DNA from: Chloracidobacterium sp.
Lineage (GTDB): Bacteria > Acidobacteriota > Blastocatellia > Pyrinomonadales > Pyrinomonadaceae
Length of the DNA: 64,000 nt
Assembly (NCBI GenBank): GCA_016706275.1
Contig: JADJJY010000003.1
Coordinates: forward strand, 372,001-436,000
Reading direction: 5' to 3'
The notes below the pieces were generated by a model. It was not told the DNA's origin, did no database searches, and was given only the letters and a program-made list of their open reading frames with translations. The stretch's first letter is position 1; every line of letters starts with the position of its first letter. Position numbers and translations under genes: made by a program. Of this stretch, positions 34,488 through 42,350 are shown piece by piece.

Positions 34488-35084
34488 TTATTTCTTAAAG
34501 ATGAACTCGCGAAAAAGGTTGAAAGCGGCGTTGACGCCGAGCGATATGCCACCGCGTTTCATACCGTCTTTCCAGTCGAAACGGGCCGGATACCAAAACT
34601 GATTAGCGACCACGTCAGCGGTGTATGTTCCGACGATCCGCGGGATGCCGACCGTCCGTTTGCCGTTTGCCTTGCGGGCTGTCACAGCCGAAATAAACGC
34701 ATTGCCGACACGCGAACCGACATCACGTTTAGTGCTAAGGTAAAAACCACTATCGAGCTTGAGTGCCTCATCGAGGCCATACATGACGGTGTTGCGGACA
34801 ACGTTTCGGCCGAAATTTGAGGCGACCCGCCGGCCAAATCCTTCGCCCGACTTACCCCATTCTTCAGGGCTGTTAAATGCGGTAGAGAACGCTGCTCCCG
34901 ACACCAATCCGATCCACGCTTGCGGGCCGACAGTGTCCTTGACATATCGCTTAAATCGCTTTTCGGCGGTCGGACGTACATAAGATGGCTGTGGTGTCGC
35001 AGTTGGAACCGGATCCGGTGCCTGCGCCGCCACTACAAATGCGCTGACCAGTGTCAGCAGGAGGGTAAAGAACAGTTTTTTCAT
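34488..35084 (-). CDS. exported protein of unknown function
   Basis: 198 residues from ATG 35084 (MKKLFFTLLLTLVSAFVVAA), with a clear signal peptide ending VVAAQA and a Pro-rich start (PDPVPTATPQPSYVRPTA). The body has several short hydrophobic glycine-containing stretches (GPQAWIGLVSGAAFSTAF, GGISLGVNAAFNLFREF), which may pack against or cross a membrane. I know no function for it. It starts 11 bases before... on the same strand after the SGNH hydrolase stop (35 bases between stop and start), so the two are likely co-transcribed. Confidence 0.75.
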   Translation of the reverse strand: MKKLFFTLLLTLVSAFVVAAQAPDPVPTATPQPSYVRPTAEKRFKRYVKDTVGPQAWIGLVSGAAFSTAFNSPEEWGKSGEGFGRRVASNFGRNVVRNTVMYGLDEALKLDSGFYLSTKRDVGSRVGNAFISAVTARKANGKRTVGIPRIVGTYTADVVANQFWYPARFDWKDGMKRGGISLGVNAAFNLFREFIFKK

Positions 35085-35118
35085 AAAAATGGTTTTCGAA
35101 CGAATCACGACAACGGAT

Positions 35119-35802
35119 TCATTTCGCGAGCATCGGTTTTAGAGCTCTATAGACGTTTTCAGTCATGATCTTTTCGCCCTCGGCGTTCGGATGAATGCCG
35201 TCGGCCTGGTTTAACTCTTTCTTTAGAGCAACGTTTTCGAGTAAGAACGGCAGAAATTCGGCCTTATGCTCAGTAGCGAGGTCGGGGAATGCAACGGTGA
35301 ATTGCTGTTGATAATCGCTACCCATCGACGGCGGAGCGAGCATTCCACACAACAAAATACGCAAATTCTTGGCTTTTGCCTTGCGGATGATCTGGTCGAG
35401 ATTTTTCTTCATTTGGGCGACCGGTATGCCGCGAAGCAGATCGTTGGCACCGAGTTCGAGAATGACGATCTTGGCGTTGTCCTGTTCGAAGACCCAGTCC
35501 GCACGCTCCAACCCGCCAAGCGACGTATCGCCCGAGACACCCGCATTTATGACCTCAAAATCGTAGCCATCCGCCTTTAGTTTTTCCTGCAACAGATACG
35601 GATACGATTCTTTTTCGGACAGCCCAAATCCCGCCGTCAGGCTGTCGCCAAACGCGATGATCTTCGGTCGGTTCGCAACAACCTGAGGCGTCGCAAGCGG
35701 TTTGTTTGAAACCTCGTTGGCACTCTGTCTGCTACACGACGCAGCAAAACACGTGAGAAATATGAAACTAACAACTGCTGTTTTTCGAATAAGATAACGC
35801 AT
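35119..35802 (-). CDS. tesA: SGNH-hydrolase (TesA-like esterase/lysophospholipase), lipoprotein
   Basis: 227 residues. All four SGNH blocks are present: FGDSLTAGFG (nucleophile Ser), NAGVSGDTS (Gly), ELGANDLLRG (Asn) and DGIHPN (Asp/His). The N-terminus has a lipoprotein-like signal ending FAASC, so it may be anchored in an envelope membrane, unlike the soluble periplasmic E. coli TesA. It hydrolyses ester or thioester bonds of acyl chains. It is divergent, 67 bases away, from the ybbA-ybbP homologues, exactly as in E. coli. Confidence 0.9.
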   Translation of the reverse strand: MRYLIRKTAVVSFIFLTCFAASCSRQSANEVSNKPLATPQVVANRPKIIAFGDSLTAGFGLSEKESYPYLLQEKLKADGYDFEVINAGVSGDTSLGGLERADWVFEQDNAKIVILELGANDLLRGIPVAQMKKNLDQIIRKAKAKNLRILLCGMLAPPSMGSDYQQQFTVAFPDLATEHKAEFLPFLLENVALKKELNQADGIHPNAEGEKIMTENVYRALKPMLAK

Positions 35803-35869
35803 AATTGAACGCTTTATTGTACGCTAAAATAATAGCGAAAGATGCAAAAAAGCTTGAAATCACAGGACC

Positions 35870-36541
35870 ATGATCGAACTTAAAAATATTACCAAAACCG
35901 TCCGCTCCGGCACCGAAGATCTAACGATACTCAATGACGTGTCGATCGACATACCCGACGGCCAATTTGTCGCGATCACCGGAGCATCGGGCAGCGGCAA
36001 ATCGACATTGTTAGGCCTGATCGCAGGGCTTGATGCACCTTCGTCGGGACAGATATTTATCGATGATGACGAGATAACCGCCACCGGCGAAGACGGCCTG
36101 GCACGTATCCGCAGCGAAAAGATCGGGTTTGTTTTTCAGTCGTTTCACCTGATCCCGAGCCTGACGGCATACGAAAATGTTCTGATACCAATGGAGATAC
36201 TCGGCCTCGATGGTGTCGCGGCTCGAGCCGATAAATTGCTCAACGCGGTCGATCTGACAAACCGCGGCCACCATTATCCGGCGGAGCTTTCCGGCGGCGA
36301 GCAGCAACGTGTAGCGATCGCCCGAGCCTTTGCCAATTCACCCAAGATACTCCTCGCCGACGAGCCGACCGGCAATCTTGACAGCAAAAACGGCCAGCAT
36401 ATTTTCGATCTGATGACGCAGCTACACGCTCAAAACAAGGTAACGCTCGTGCTCGTGACACACGATCCGGTGCTCGCGGCTCAAGCACAACGACAGATCG
36501 TATTGACCGATGGCCGCGTATCTAGTGACGAGACAAAATGA
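35870..36541 (+). CDS. ybbA: ABC transporter ATPase (YbbA/LolD type)
   Basis: 223 residues with Walker A GASGSGKST, Q-loop FVFQSFHLIPSL, signature LSGGEQQR, Walker B ILLADEPTGNLDS and the H-loop VTHDP. It belongs to the MacB/LolD branch that powers FtsX-like permeases. Its last four bases overlap the start of the big permease (ATGA). The tesA-ybbA-ybbP arrangement is conserved from proteobacteria, supporting a common job in handling lipids or hydrophobic compounds in the envelope. Confidence 0.93.
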   Translation: MIELKNITKTVRSGTEDLTILNDVSIDIPDGQFVAITGASGSGKSTLLGLIAGLDAPSSGQIFIDDDEITATGEDGLARIRSEKIGFVFQSFHLIPSLTAYENVLIPMEILGLDGVAARADKLLNAVDLTNRGHHYPAELSGGEQQRVAIARAFANSPKILLADEPTGNLDSKNGQHIFDLMTQLHAQNKVTLVLVTHDPVLAAQAQRQIVLTDGRVSSDETK

Positions 36542-39063
36542 AGTTTATTTTCAATCTTACCCGACGCGAGATCCGCTCTTCATGGCGGCGTTTGTTGTTT
36601 TTTTTCTTGTGCATCGCGTTGGGTGTAGGCTCGATCGTCGCACTCCGCTCGCTTATACAAAACATTACAAAGGTTGTCGGCAATGACGCACGGGCGTTGA
36701 TGACGGCGGACCTTGAGGTCAGCTCGACAAATGATTTCACTCCGACCGATATTGCAAAGATCGAAGATGTGATAGGCAGATCAACGATCGTCGAGGCTCG
36801 AAACGAGACCATCTCGACCGCCTCGATGGCACGTCCGTCAGATCCGGCGAACGAGAGCCTAGAGTTTGTTGAGCTTAAGGGCATCGAGCAGCCGTTCCCG
36901 CTTGTCGGCACCTTTGTGACGTCCGACGGGCAGACATTCGACTTCAAACTCCTCGAAAATAACGGCGCCGTCATCGCCCGCATCCTGCTCGAAGAGCTAA
37001 AGGTCAAGGTCGGCGACAAGCTCAAGATCGGTGAGGCCGAGTTTCAAATACGCGGCACGATCGATGAAGAGCCGGGCGGAACTAGCGGTTTTCGCATGGG
37101 GGCAAGGATCTTTGTCGAAAAAAAATCTTTTGACGACGCGGGGATCACCCGCAACACGAGCCGCATCCGTAGGCGAATACTTTACCGGACTTCGGAAAAT
37201 CCGACCCCGCTTGTCACGCAGCTTCGCGACGCGCTGAAAGGCACAACGATACAGGTCAATTCATACCGCGAGCAGCAGGAAAATCTCAACGAGCAATTTG
37301 CCCGCACTGAAAATTATCTTTCTCTGACGGGGCTGCTGATCCTCGTCCTCGGCGGCGTCGGCGTGTGGAACGTTGCGAGGGCGTTTATCGAGCAAAAACG
37401 TAAGACCGTCGCCGTACTTAAATGTCTCGGTGCAACCGGCAACCGCGTGATCGCCGTTTATCTGCTGCAGATTTTAACACTCGGGGTGGTCGGCAGCTTG
37501 TTTGGCGTTTTTCTCGCACAATGCGGCCTGTGGGTCGCAAAATGGCGGTTTGTAGATGCCCTGCCGGCAAAGATGAGCTACGCAGTTAGTTTCGCATCAG
37601 CTTGGCAGGGCATCCTGCTCGGCGTACTGATATCGGTGCTTTTCTCGGCTCTGCCGCTGCTCCAGATCCGCTCGATCAAACCAAAACTGCTTTTACGTGA
37701 TGAGAACAACGTAAACATCAACCGGCTTGATTGGTCAAAGTGGCTGTTTGGGGCCCTATGCGTCACAGCTCTACTCGGCATTGCTGTTTGGCAAGCGGGA
37801 TCACTTAAGGTCGGTGCTTTCTTTCTCGGCGGCTTGGCCGGAACGGGACTAGTGCTTTATTCCGCCGCAGCGATCCTGACTTGGGTGCTCAAACGAACAA
37901 AATCGCTCGGCACTTTTTCGATACGTCAGGCGATAAATTCACTCTACCGGCCCGGCAACCAAACGCGAATCATCCTACTCGCCGTCGGGCTCGGTGCGTT
38001 CGTTGTAATCGCCGTCCAGGCGATGCAGACCAATCTCGTGCGGGAATTTGATTTCTCGCGTAACCAGCGGCTGCCGAGCATGATCTTTGTCGATGTGCAA
38101 AAAAGTCAGATCGACGGCGTCATGGCGATGATCGAAAAAGCCGTCGGCGAGAAAGCCGAGTCGGTACCGACTGTTCGGGCAAGAATAGCGGCGGTTAATG
38201 GCGAGGCCGTCGATTTTACCCAACGTGAGATCCGTCAGCAACAGGGCCAGATCGGCCGCGAATTTGCGATAACCTATCGTCCCAAACTCGACGACAACGA
38301 ATCGATCACGGGTGGCGAATGGTGGACCTCCGCGAACCCGGACGAGCCCCAGGTCTCGGTCGAACAAACAATGGCCGAAACGCTTAAGGTTACGGCCGGA
38401 GATTCAATGACATTCGACATCTCGGGGCGAAAGGTCACTGCCCGCGTTGCCAATGTCCGCAAGATCGATGTTCGCAATGCACGCACAGCGTTCGTTTTTG
38501 TCTTTCGTCCGGGCACACTCGACAAAGCTCCGCAGAGTTTTGCGGCGACCGTTCTCAAACACGTTCCGGCGACTGATCGTCAGCGGCTGCAACGCAACAT
38601 ACTCGAAAAATTTCCAAATGTGCAGATATTTGACGTCGCAGACATCATCGCGGCGGTCGATAAACTCGTCAGCAATTTTGTCATCGCGATATCGTTTGTC
38701 GGCAGTTTTGTCTTGCTCAGCGGCATCCTGATCCTGATCGGCTCGGTCGCCCTGACCAAATCGCAGCGGATCTATGAGAACGCAATTCTAAAAACGCTTG
38801 GTGCAAAAAGGCTGACGCTTGCAACTATATTGTTTTCCGAATACGGGCTTTTAGGGCTGTTAGCCGGCGTGATCTCGACAGGCTTTGCAGTGAGTATGTC
38901 GTATGTCGTTTGCCGTTACCTGATGGCTATCGAATGGCAATTTGACCTGCCGCTTACCATCGGCGGCGTTTTGATAACTGCTCTGCTGGTTACATTTGTC
39001 GGCGTGGCCGCGAGCTTTGATGTCCTGTTCCGAAAACCTCTGGCGACGCTTAGGTCACAATAA
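36538..39063 (+). CDS. ybbP: large FtsX-family permease (YbbP type)
   Basis: 841 residues, near the usual 800 of YbbP. One N-terminal helix (RLLFFFLCIALGVGSIVALR), a periplasmic domain, four helices with RAFIEQKRKTVAVLKCLGATG, a second long domain, and a closing block with ALTKSQRIYENAILKTLGAK: two FtsX modules in one chain. It works with the preceding ATPase. Its substrate is unknown even in E. coli. A word-repeat element follows the stop. Confidence 0.92.
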   Translation: MKFIFNLTRREIRSSWRRLLFFFLCIALGVGSIVALRSLIQNITKVVGNDARALMTADLEVSSTNDFTPTDIAKIEDVIGRSTIVEARNETISTASMARPSDPANESLEFVELKGIEQPFPLVGTFVTSDGQTFDFKLLENNGAVIARILLEELKVKVGDKLKIGEAEFQIRGTIDEEPGGTSGFRMGARIFVEKKSFDDAGITRNTSRIRRRILYRTSENPTPLVTQLRDALKGTTIQVNSYREQQENLNEQFARTENYLSLTGLLILVLGGVGVWNVARAFIEQKRKTVAVLKCLGATGNRVIAVYLLQILTLGVVGSLFGVFLAQCGLWVAKWRFVDALPAKMSYAVSFASAWQGILLGVLISVLFSALPLLQIRSIKPKLLLRDENNVNINRLDWSKWLFGALCVTALLGIAVWQAGSLKVGAFFLGGLAGTGLVLYSAAAILTWVLKRTKSLGTFSIRQAINSLYRPGNQTRIILLAVGLGAFVVIAVQAMQTNLVREFDFSRNQRLPSMIFVDVQKSQIDGVMAMIEKAVGEKAESVPTVRARIAAVNGEAVDFTQREIRQQQGQIGREFAITYRPKLDDNESITGGEWWTSANPDEPQVSVEQTMAETLKVTAGDSMTFDISGRKVTARVANVRKIDVRNARTAFVFVFRPGTLDKAPQSFAATVLKHVPATDRQRLQRNILEKFPNVQIFDVADIIAAVDKLVSNFVIAISFVGSFVLLSGILILIGSVALTKSQRIYENAILKTLGAKRLTLATILFSEYGLLGLLAGVISTGFAVSMSYVVCRYLMAIEWQFDLPLTIGGVLITALLVTFVGVAASFDVLFRKPLATLRSQ

Positions 39064-39086
39064 GAAAAGAAAAATCGTCCAAAGTT

Positions 39087-39149
39087 CGACACGGATAAAT
39101 ACAGATAATTTTGAATATTATATCTGTGTCGATTTGTGTTTATCTGTGG
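39087..39149. repeat. inverted word repeat (GATAAATACAGATAA type)
   Basis: CACGGATAAATACAGATAAT faces ATATCTGTGTCGATTTGTGT and TTATCTGTGG across ten bases. It lies between the convergent permease and unknown-protein genes and could act as a transcript-end hairpin. It shares words with the element at 53796. Confidence 0.7.
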
Positions 39150-39159
39150 AGAAAATTTC

Positions 39160-40461
39160 TTAAGATTCAAACGGATGTTCGGCGAGAACGGCCCGTAAAT
39201 TTACCTGGCCAAATAGCGTATCCAAATAGGCTCCGAAACGATGCAATATCGGCACGAGGTCTTTGTTCTGTTTGGTGACGAGGATCTCTTCGATAAATCG
39301 CTCGACGGTCTCGGTGTCTTTATAAAATAGAAACCTAACTTTTGCCACCATAAAATCGCGAAGCGTACTCTGCAATTTCTCGATATTCTGCTTTTCGGGC
39401 TGTTGCTCCGCGGTCTGCACAAGCCGGGCCAGCGACGAAAGTTCAGTTCTCAATACGAGCGACTCACCTAATTTCTTCTTAAAATTTGGGAACAGGTCAT
39501 GCCCCTTCGCTTTTGGATCGACCAGCCGTGCAAAGCCAATGAGCATCTGCTGAAAGCCTTCTGTAAGGAGCGAATACGACGTCTCCATCCGGGCGTAGAT
39601 CGACGGCGACGGTCGAACCCGGGCTAGGCCGGCAAGCTCCTGTGTATAGACTTTTTTGAGCTCGATCGAGGACGTATATGACGCCGCGTCGAGCGACGCA
39701 AAGATCGCCGCCTCTTCGTCGGGAAAGTTCTCAAGGCGGTTGTTGATCGAACCGATCAGCTCTTGCACCTGCTCATTCACACTCGAAAATATCAGCAATG
39801 CGGGCTTTAGAGGCTCGTCCGCTTCGAGCATTTTGCCAACAACGCTTAGCCATTTAAGTATCTTGCCAAATCGCGGCAGCACCAGCGCGAGTTCGGCGTG
39901 CTCGGGGTCATCCGACATCGCGTTAATAAGCTGTCGCAGTTGTGAGGGTAAAAACTGTTCGCCTTCAGCCTCAGCAAGACGGACGATCTTTTTGAACGCA
40001 GTCAGGTAAGTCAGTCTATCCGCAAGCGAGCCGCTCCACGCTTTCCATTCGGCAACACCGATATACTCCGAGCGGATCATGCTGTCCGAGATAAGTATCG
40101 AATCTCGTATCGCGGCAGCAAGGTCGCTAAGTTCACGGCCTGAGATCTGACCAGCGGTTTGTTCAGTTTTGTGGACGCTGAGCAGTAACGCATTCAAACG
40201 GGCGACCCGCAAAAGAGCCGAGTGGGCAATGCGAAATTCCTTGACCATGTCCGCGGTTCCTTTAACGTCACCGCTATCCGCAAACGAATAACGTCCCGAC
40301 GCCAGAAAACTCTCCATCCCGGACAGCCAGACCCCTAGCTCGGTAATGACATCAGTCTCGTTTATGACGGGCGGCTTGGCTTTGACCTTACGCCGCTCGG
40401 GAGCGGGCTGTCGTTCGTCAATTTGCGCGTCGATCTGATTTTCGATCAAAATTGCTGCCAA
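39160..40461 (-). CDS. helical protein of unknown function
   Basis: 433 residues, no signal peptide or membrane helix. After a charged start (QIDERQPAPERRKVKAK) it is nearly all amphipathic helix, for example RIAHSALLRVARLNALLLSV, PRFGKILKWLSVVGKMLEA and ERFIEEILVTKQNKDLVPIL. It is likely cytoplasmic, perhaps a scaffold or membrane-periphery protein. I do not recognise a family. It is divergent from rdgB and appears monocistronic. Confidence 0.8.
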   Translation of the reverse strand: MAAILIENQIDAQIDERQPAPERRKVKAKPPVINETDVITELGVWLSGMESFLASGRYSFADSGDVKGTADMVKEFRIAHSALLRVARLNALLLSVHKTEQTAGQISGRELSDLAAAIRDSILISDSMIRSEYIGVAEWKAWSGSLADRLTYLTAFKKIVRLAEAEGEQFLPSQLRQLINAMSDDPEHAELALVLPRFGKILKWLSVVGKMLEADEPLKPALLIFSSVNEQVQELIGSINNRLENFPDEEAAIFASLDAASYTSSIELKKVYTQELAGLARVRPSPSIYARMETSYSLLTEGFQQMLIGFARLVDPKAKGHDLFPNFKKKLGESLVLRTELSSLARLVQTAEQQPEKQNIEKLQSTLRDFMVAKVRFLFYKDTETVERFIEEILVTKQNKDLVPILHRFGAYLDTLFGQVNLRAVLAEHPFES

Positions 40462-40606
40462 CTTGGAAATTCCTCACAAAACGGGTAAGAAAGAAAGGGT
40501 AAGAGCGGCAAAACCGCTATGTATTTTATACCTTGTTTGCTACCTTGATGGCAAGGGAAAAGTCTTGTTCTAATTGAGTCTTAGACCCGTTACGAAGCTA
40601 ATAGAA

Positions 40607-41206
40607 ATGAGAAGATTACTTGTCGCGACGCACAATTTGGGAAAGCTTGCAGAGCTGAGGTCGCTGCTTGCTGAATTGCCCATCGAACTAATCGGCCTGA
40701 GCGACTTCGAAAATGTCACCGAGGTTGAGGAAACGGGTTCGACCTTCATTGACAATGCAAAGCTAAAAGCGAGCGGCTATGCACAGCAATCCGGCTCATT
40801 TGGGATCGCTGACGACTCGGGGCTAGAGGTCGATGCCCTGAACGGCCGTCCGGGCGTGTTATCCGCACGATATGGCGGTGACGTAGGTTTTGATAAAAAG
40901 ATGCAGTTGCTGCTCGGTGAGATGGACAAGTCGTACAACCATTCCCGTGCCGCACGTTTTGTTTGTGCGATCGCTATCGCCGCTCCTGACGGCGGCATCC
41001 TGCACACCACCGAAGGCATTTGCACCGGAAATATCGCCGCCGCACCACGCGGAAATGGTGGTTTTGGCTACGATCCGTTGTTCATTCCTGACGGCTTTGA
41101 AGAGACGTTTGGCGAGCTTTCGGGCACTGTGAAACAGAAAATTAGCCATCGAGCACGTGCTTTTGAGCAAATAATGCCGTTTTTACGCGATTTTATTGCG
41201 GTTTGA
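40607..41206 (+). CDS. rdgB: XTP/dITP diphosphatase (non-canonical purine NTPase)
   Basis: Removes inosine and xanthosine triphosphates from the nucleotide pool. 199 residues from ATG 40607 (MRRLLVATHNLGKLAELRSL); an upstream TTG-type start would add 11 residues not found in the family. Signature parts: THNxGK near the start, IADDSGLEVDALNGRPGVLSA with metal-binding Asp and substrate loop, and GNGGFGYDPLF with SHRARA near the end. All expected residues are present. Confidence 0.95.
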   Translation: MRRLLVATHNLGKLAELRSLLAELPIELIGLSDFENVTEVEETGSTFIDNAKLKASGYAQQSGSFGIADDSGLEVDALNGRPGVLSARYGGDVGFDKKMQLLLGEMDKSYNHSRAARFVCAIAIAAPDGGILHTTEGICTGNIAAAPRGNGGFGYDPLFIPDGFEETFGELSGTVKQKISHRARAFEQIMPFLRDFIAV

Positions 41207-41270
41207 CTTGACCTTGCGCATATTCAGGCTTAGAATTCGACACTTGGAATCGTTTCCTTGGTGAAACAGA

Positions 41271-41347
41271 CGGGGCATAGCACAGCCTGGTAGTGCGCTC
41301 GCTTTGGGAGCGAGAGGTCGCAAGTTCGAATCCTGCTGCCCCGACCA
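41271..41347 (+). tRNA. tRNA-Pro (UGG)
   Basis: Acceptor arms CGGGGCA (41271-41277) and TGCCCCG (41337-41343) pair fully, followed by A and an encoded CCA (41345-41347). D arm GCCTGGTAG, anticodon loop TTTGGGA between GCTCGC and GCGAG, and T loop TTCGAATC are in place. Anticodon TGG at 41304-41306 reads proline. Confidence 0.96.
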
Positions 41348-41460
41348 ATCTTTTTTATCGGATTGGTAATTTCCCTACCCGGCCGATTGGATTTTAACGG
41401 TCAAGACAGTTCACTGAAGAAGTTTTTATAACACAACCAAACTTGGAGGTTAATTTAATT

Positions 41461-41742
41461 ATGGCTCGTATGACACAGACTGAAATCATCAGCAGCTTGG
41501 CTGATTCAACCGGATGCAAAAAGACCGAGGTCAAAGCATTATTTGACGCTCTTGCGGCTCTCGCAACCAGCGAAGTAGTGAAGAATGGTGAATTTACCGT
41601 TCCTGGATTTGGAAAACTAAAGAAGACCCACCGCAAAGCTCGTGACGGTCGCAACCCGGCGACGGGTGCCGTGATCAAGATCCCGGCCAAAACAACTGTC
41701 AAGTTCAGCATCGGTAAAGCGATGAAAGACGCAGTCGCCTAA
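41461..41742 (+). CDS. hup: HU-family DNA-binding protein
   Basis: 93 residues from ATG 41461 (MARMTQTEIISSLADSTGCK) behind GGAGG. Dimerising helices are followed by FTVPGFGKLKKTHRKARDGR and the DNA-embracing arm with GRNPATGAVIKIPAKTTVKF. Histone-like, bends DNA. The R-x-G-x-NPxTG motif carries the intercalating Pro. Terminated by the hairpin at 41773. Confidence 0.95.
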   Translation: MARMTQTEIISSLADSTGCKKTEVKALFDALAALATSEVVKNGEFTVPGFGKLKKTHRKARDGRNPATGAVIKIPAKTTVKFSIGKAMKDAVA

Positions 41743-41772
41743 GAGCCCTGCATAATGTATGTGTATTAAAAG

Positions 41773-41808
41773 AAACCGGTAAATCTTGTGGTTTACCGGT
41801 TTTTTCTT
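41773..41808 (+). terminator. rho-independent terminator of hup
   Basis: AAACCGGTAAA (41773-41783) and TTTACCGGTTT (41792-41802) form an 11-bp stem with an 8-base loop, running into TTTTTCTTTT. Confidence 0.88.
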
Positions 41809-42040
41809 TTGCCTGCCGCCCGAAAAAAAAGTAGTGACATTTAGTTTTTAATTTGTTAACATCTCCTTACGGTTGAAGACGAAGGCTCGTATAAATTTTT
41901 TCAGCAAATATATAGCTGGAGGTTTCAACTAATTACGTCGGTTCGGTGTTATGTTTCACACCAACCGAAAACGTTTTGCCGATGAGGCATGACAAGTTTT
42001 TCCCGAAAGGGTTTAATTTCGAAACAAAGGAGAATAAAAA
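41809..42040 (+). other. long untranslated leader with a hairpin
   Basis: About 230 bases without a gene before the small GTG-start protein. The only structure I can point to is a hairpin near 41939-41968 (GGTTCGGTG against CACCAACC, loop TTATGTTT) and pyrimidine/purine runs around it. It is longer than leaders of neighbouring genes, so a regulatory RNA is possible, but no known riboswitch consensus is seen. Confidence 0.35.
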
Positions 42041-42289
42041 GTGGCAGCAGCTAGACCCATGACCTTGCAAGACAGAGTTTTGCAAATTGACCATATACAG
42101 GCACGCCGGTTCTCAAAATTGACCGGCGATTGTGTAGAGATCGCCGCCGAGGGCATCATCAGACATCTGCGGGCTTGTGCACGTATGGATGTTAATCCTG
42201 ACGCATCGGCTGTTCGCGAGATCATTGACGATGCTTTGAACGGCAGACGAGTTTTCGCCGAGACGTCGAACGATCTCTTGGCCGCCTAA
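42041..42289 (+). CDS. small protein of unknown function
   Basis: 82 residues. GTG 42041 lies eight bases after AAAGGAG, better than the ATG at 42059. The sequence is soluble and mostly helical: QDRVLQIDHIQARRFSKLTG, EIAAEGIIRHLRACARMDV, SAVREIIDDALNGRRVFAE. No family recognised. A strong ribosome site, a long leader and a perfect terminator point to a well expressed regulated gene. Confidence 0.75.
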   Translation: MAAARPMTLQDRVLQIDHIQARRFSKLTGDCVEIAAEGIIRHLRACARMDVNPDASAVREIIDDALNGRRVFAETSNDLLAA

Positions 42290-42324
42290 AATAGTTTTAA
42301 TATTTTATTAGTAATACAAGTTTG

Positions 42325-42350
42325 GACCGCTTTTCGAAGCGGTCTTTTTT
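42325..42350 (+). terminator. rho-independent terminator
   Basis: GACCGCTT (42325-42332), loop TTCG, AAGCGGTC (42337-42344), then eight T's. A textbook UUCG hairpin. It probably also serves the convergent membrane-protein gene, whose stop is at 42351. Confidence 0.88.

Noticed and set aside
41809..42040. Known riboswitch in the long leader
   Set aside because: No recognisable consensus (TPP, cobalamin, SAM, glycine and others) could be read by eye.
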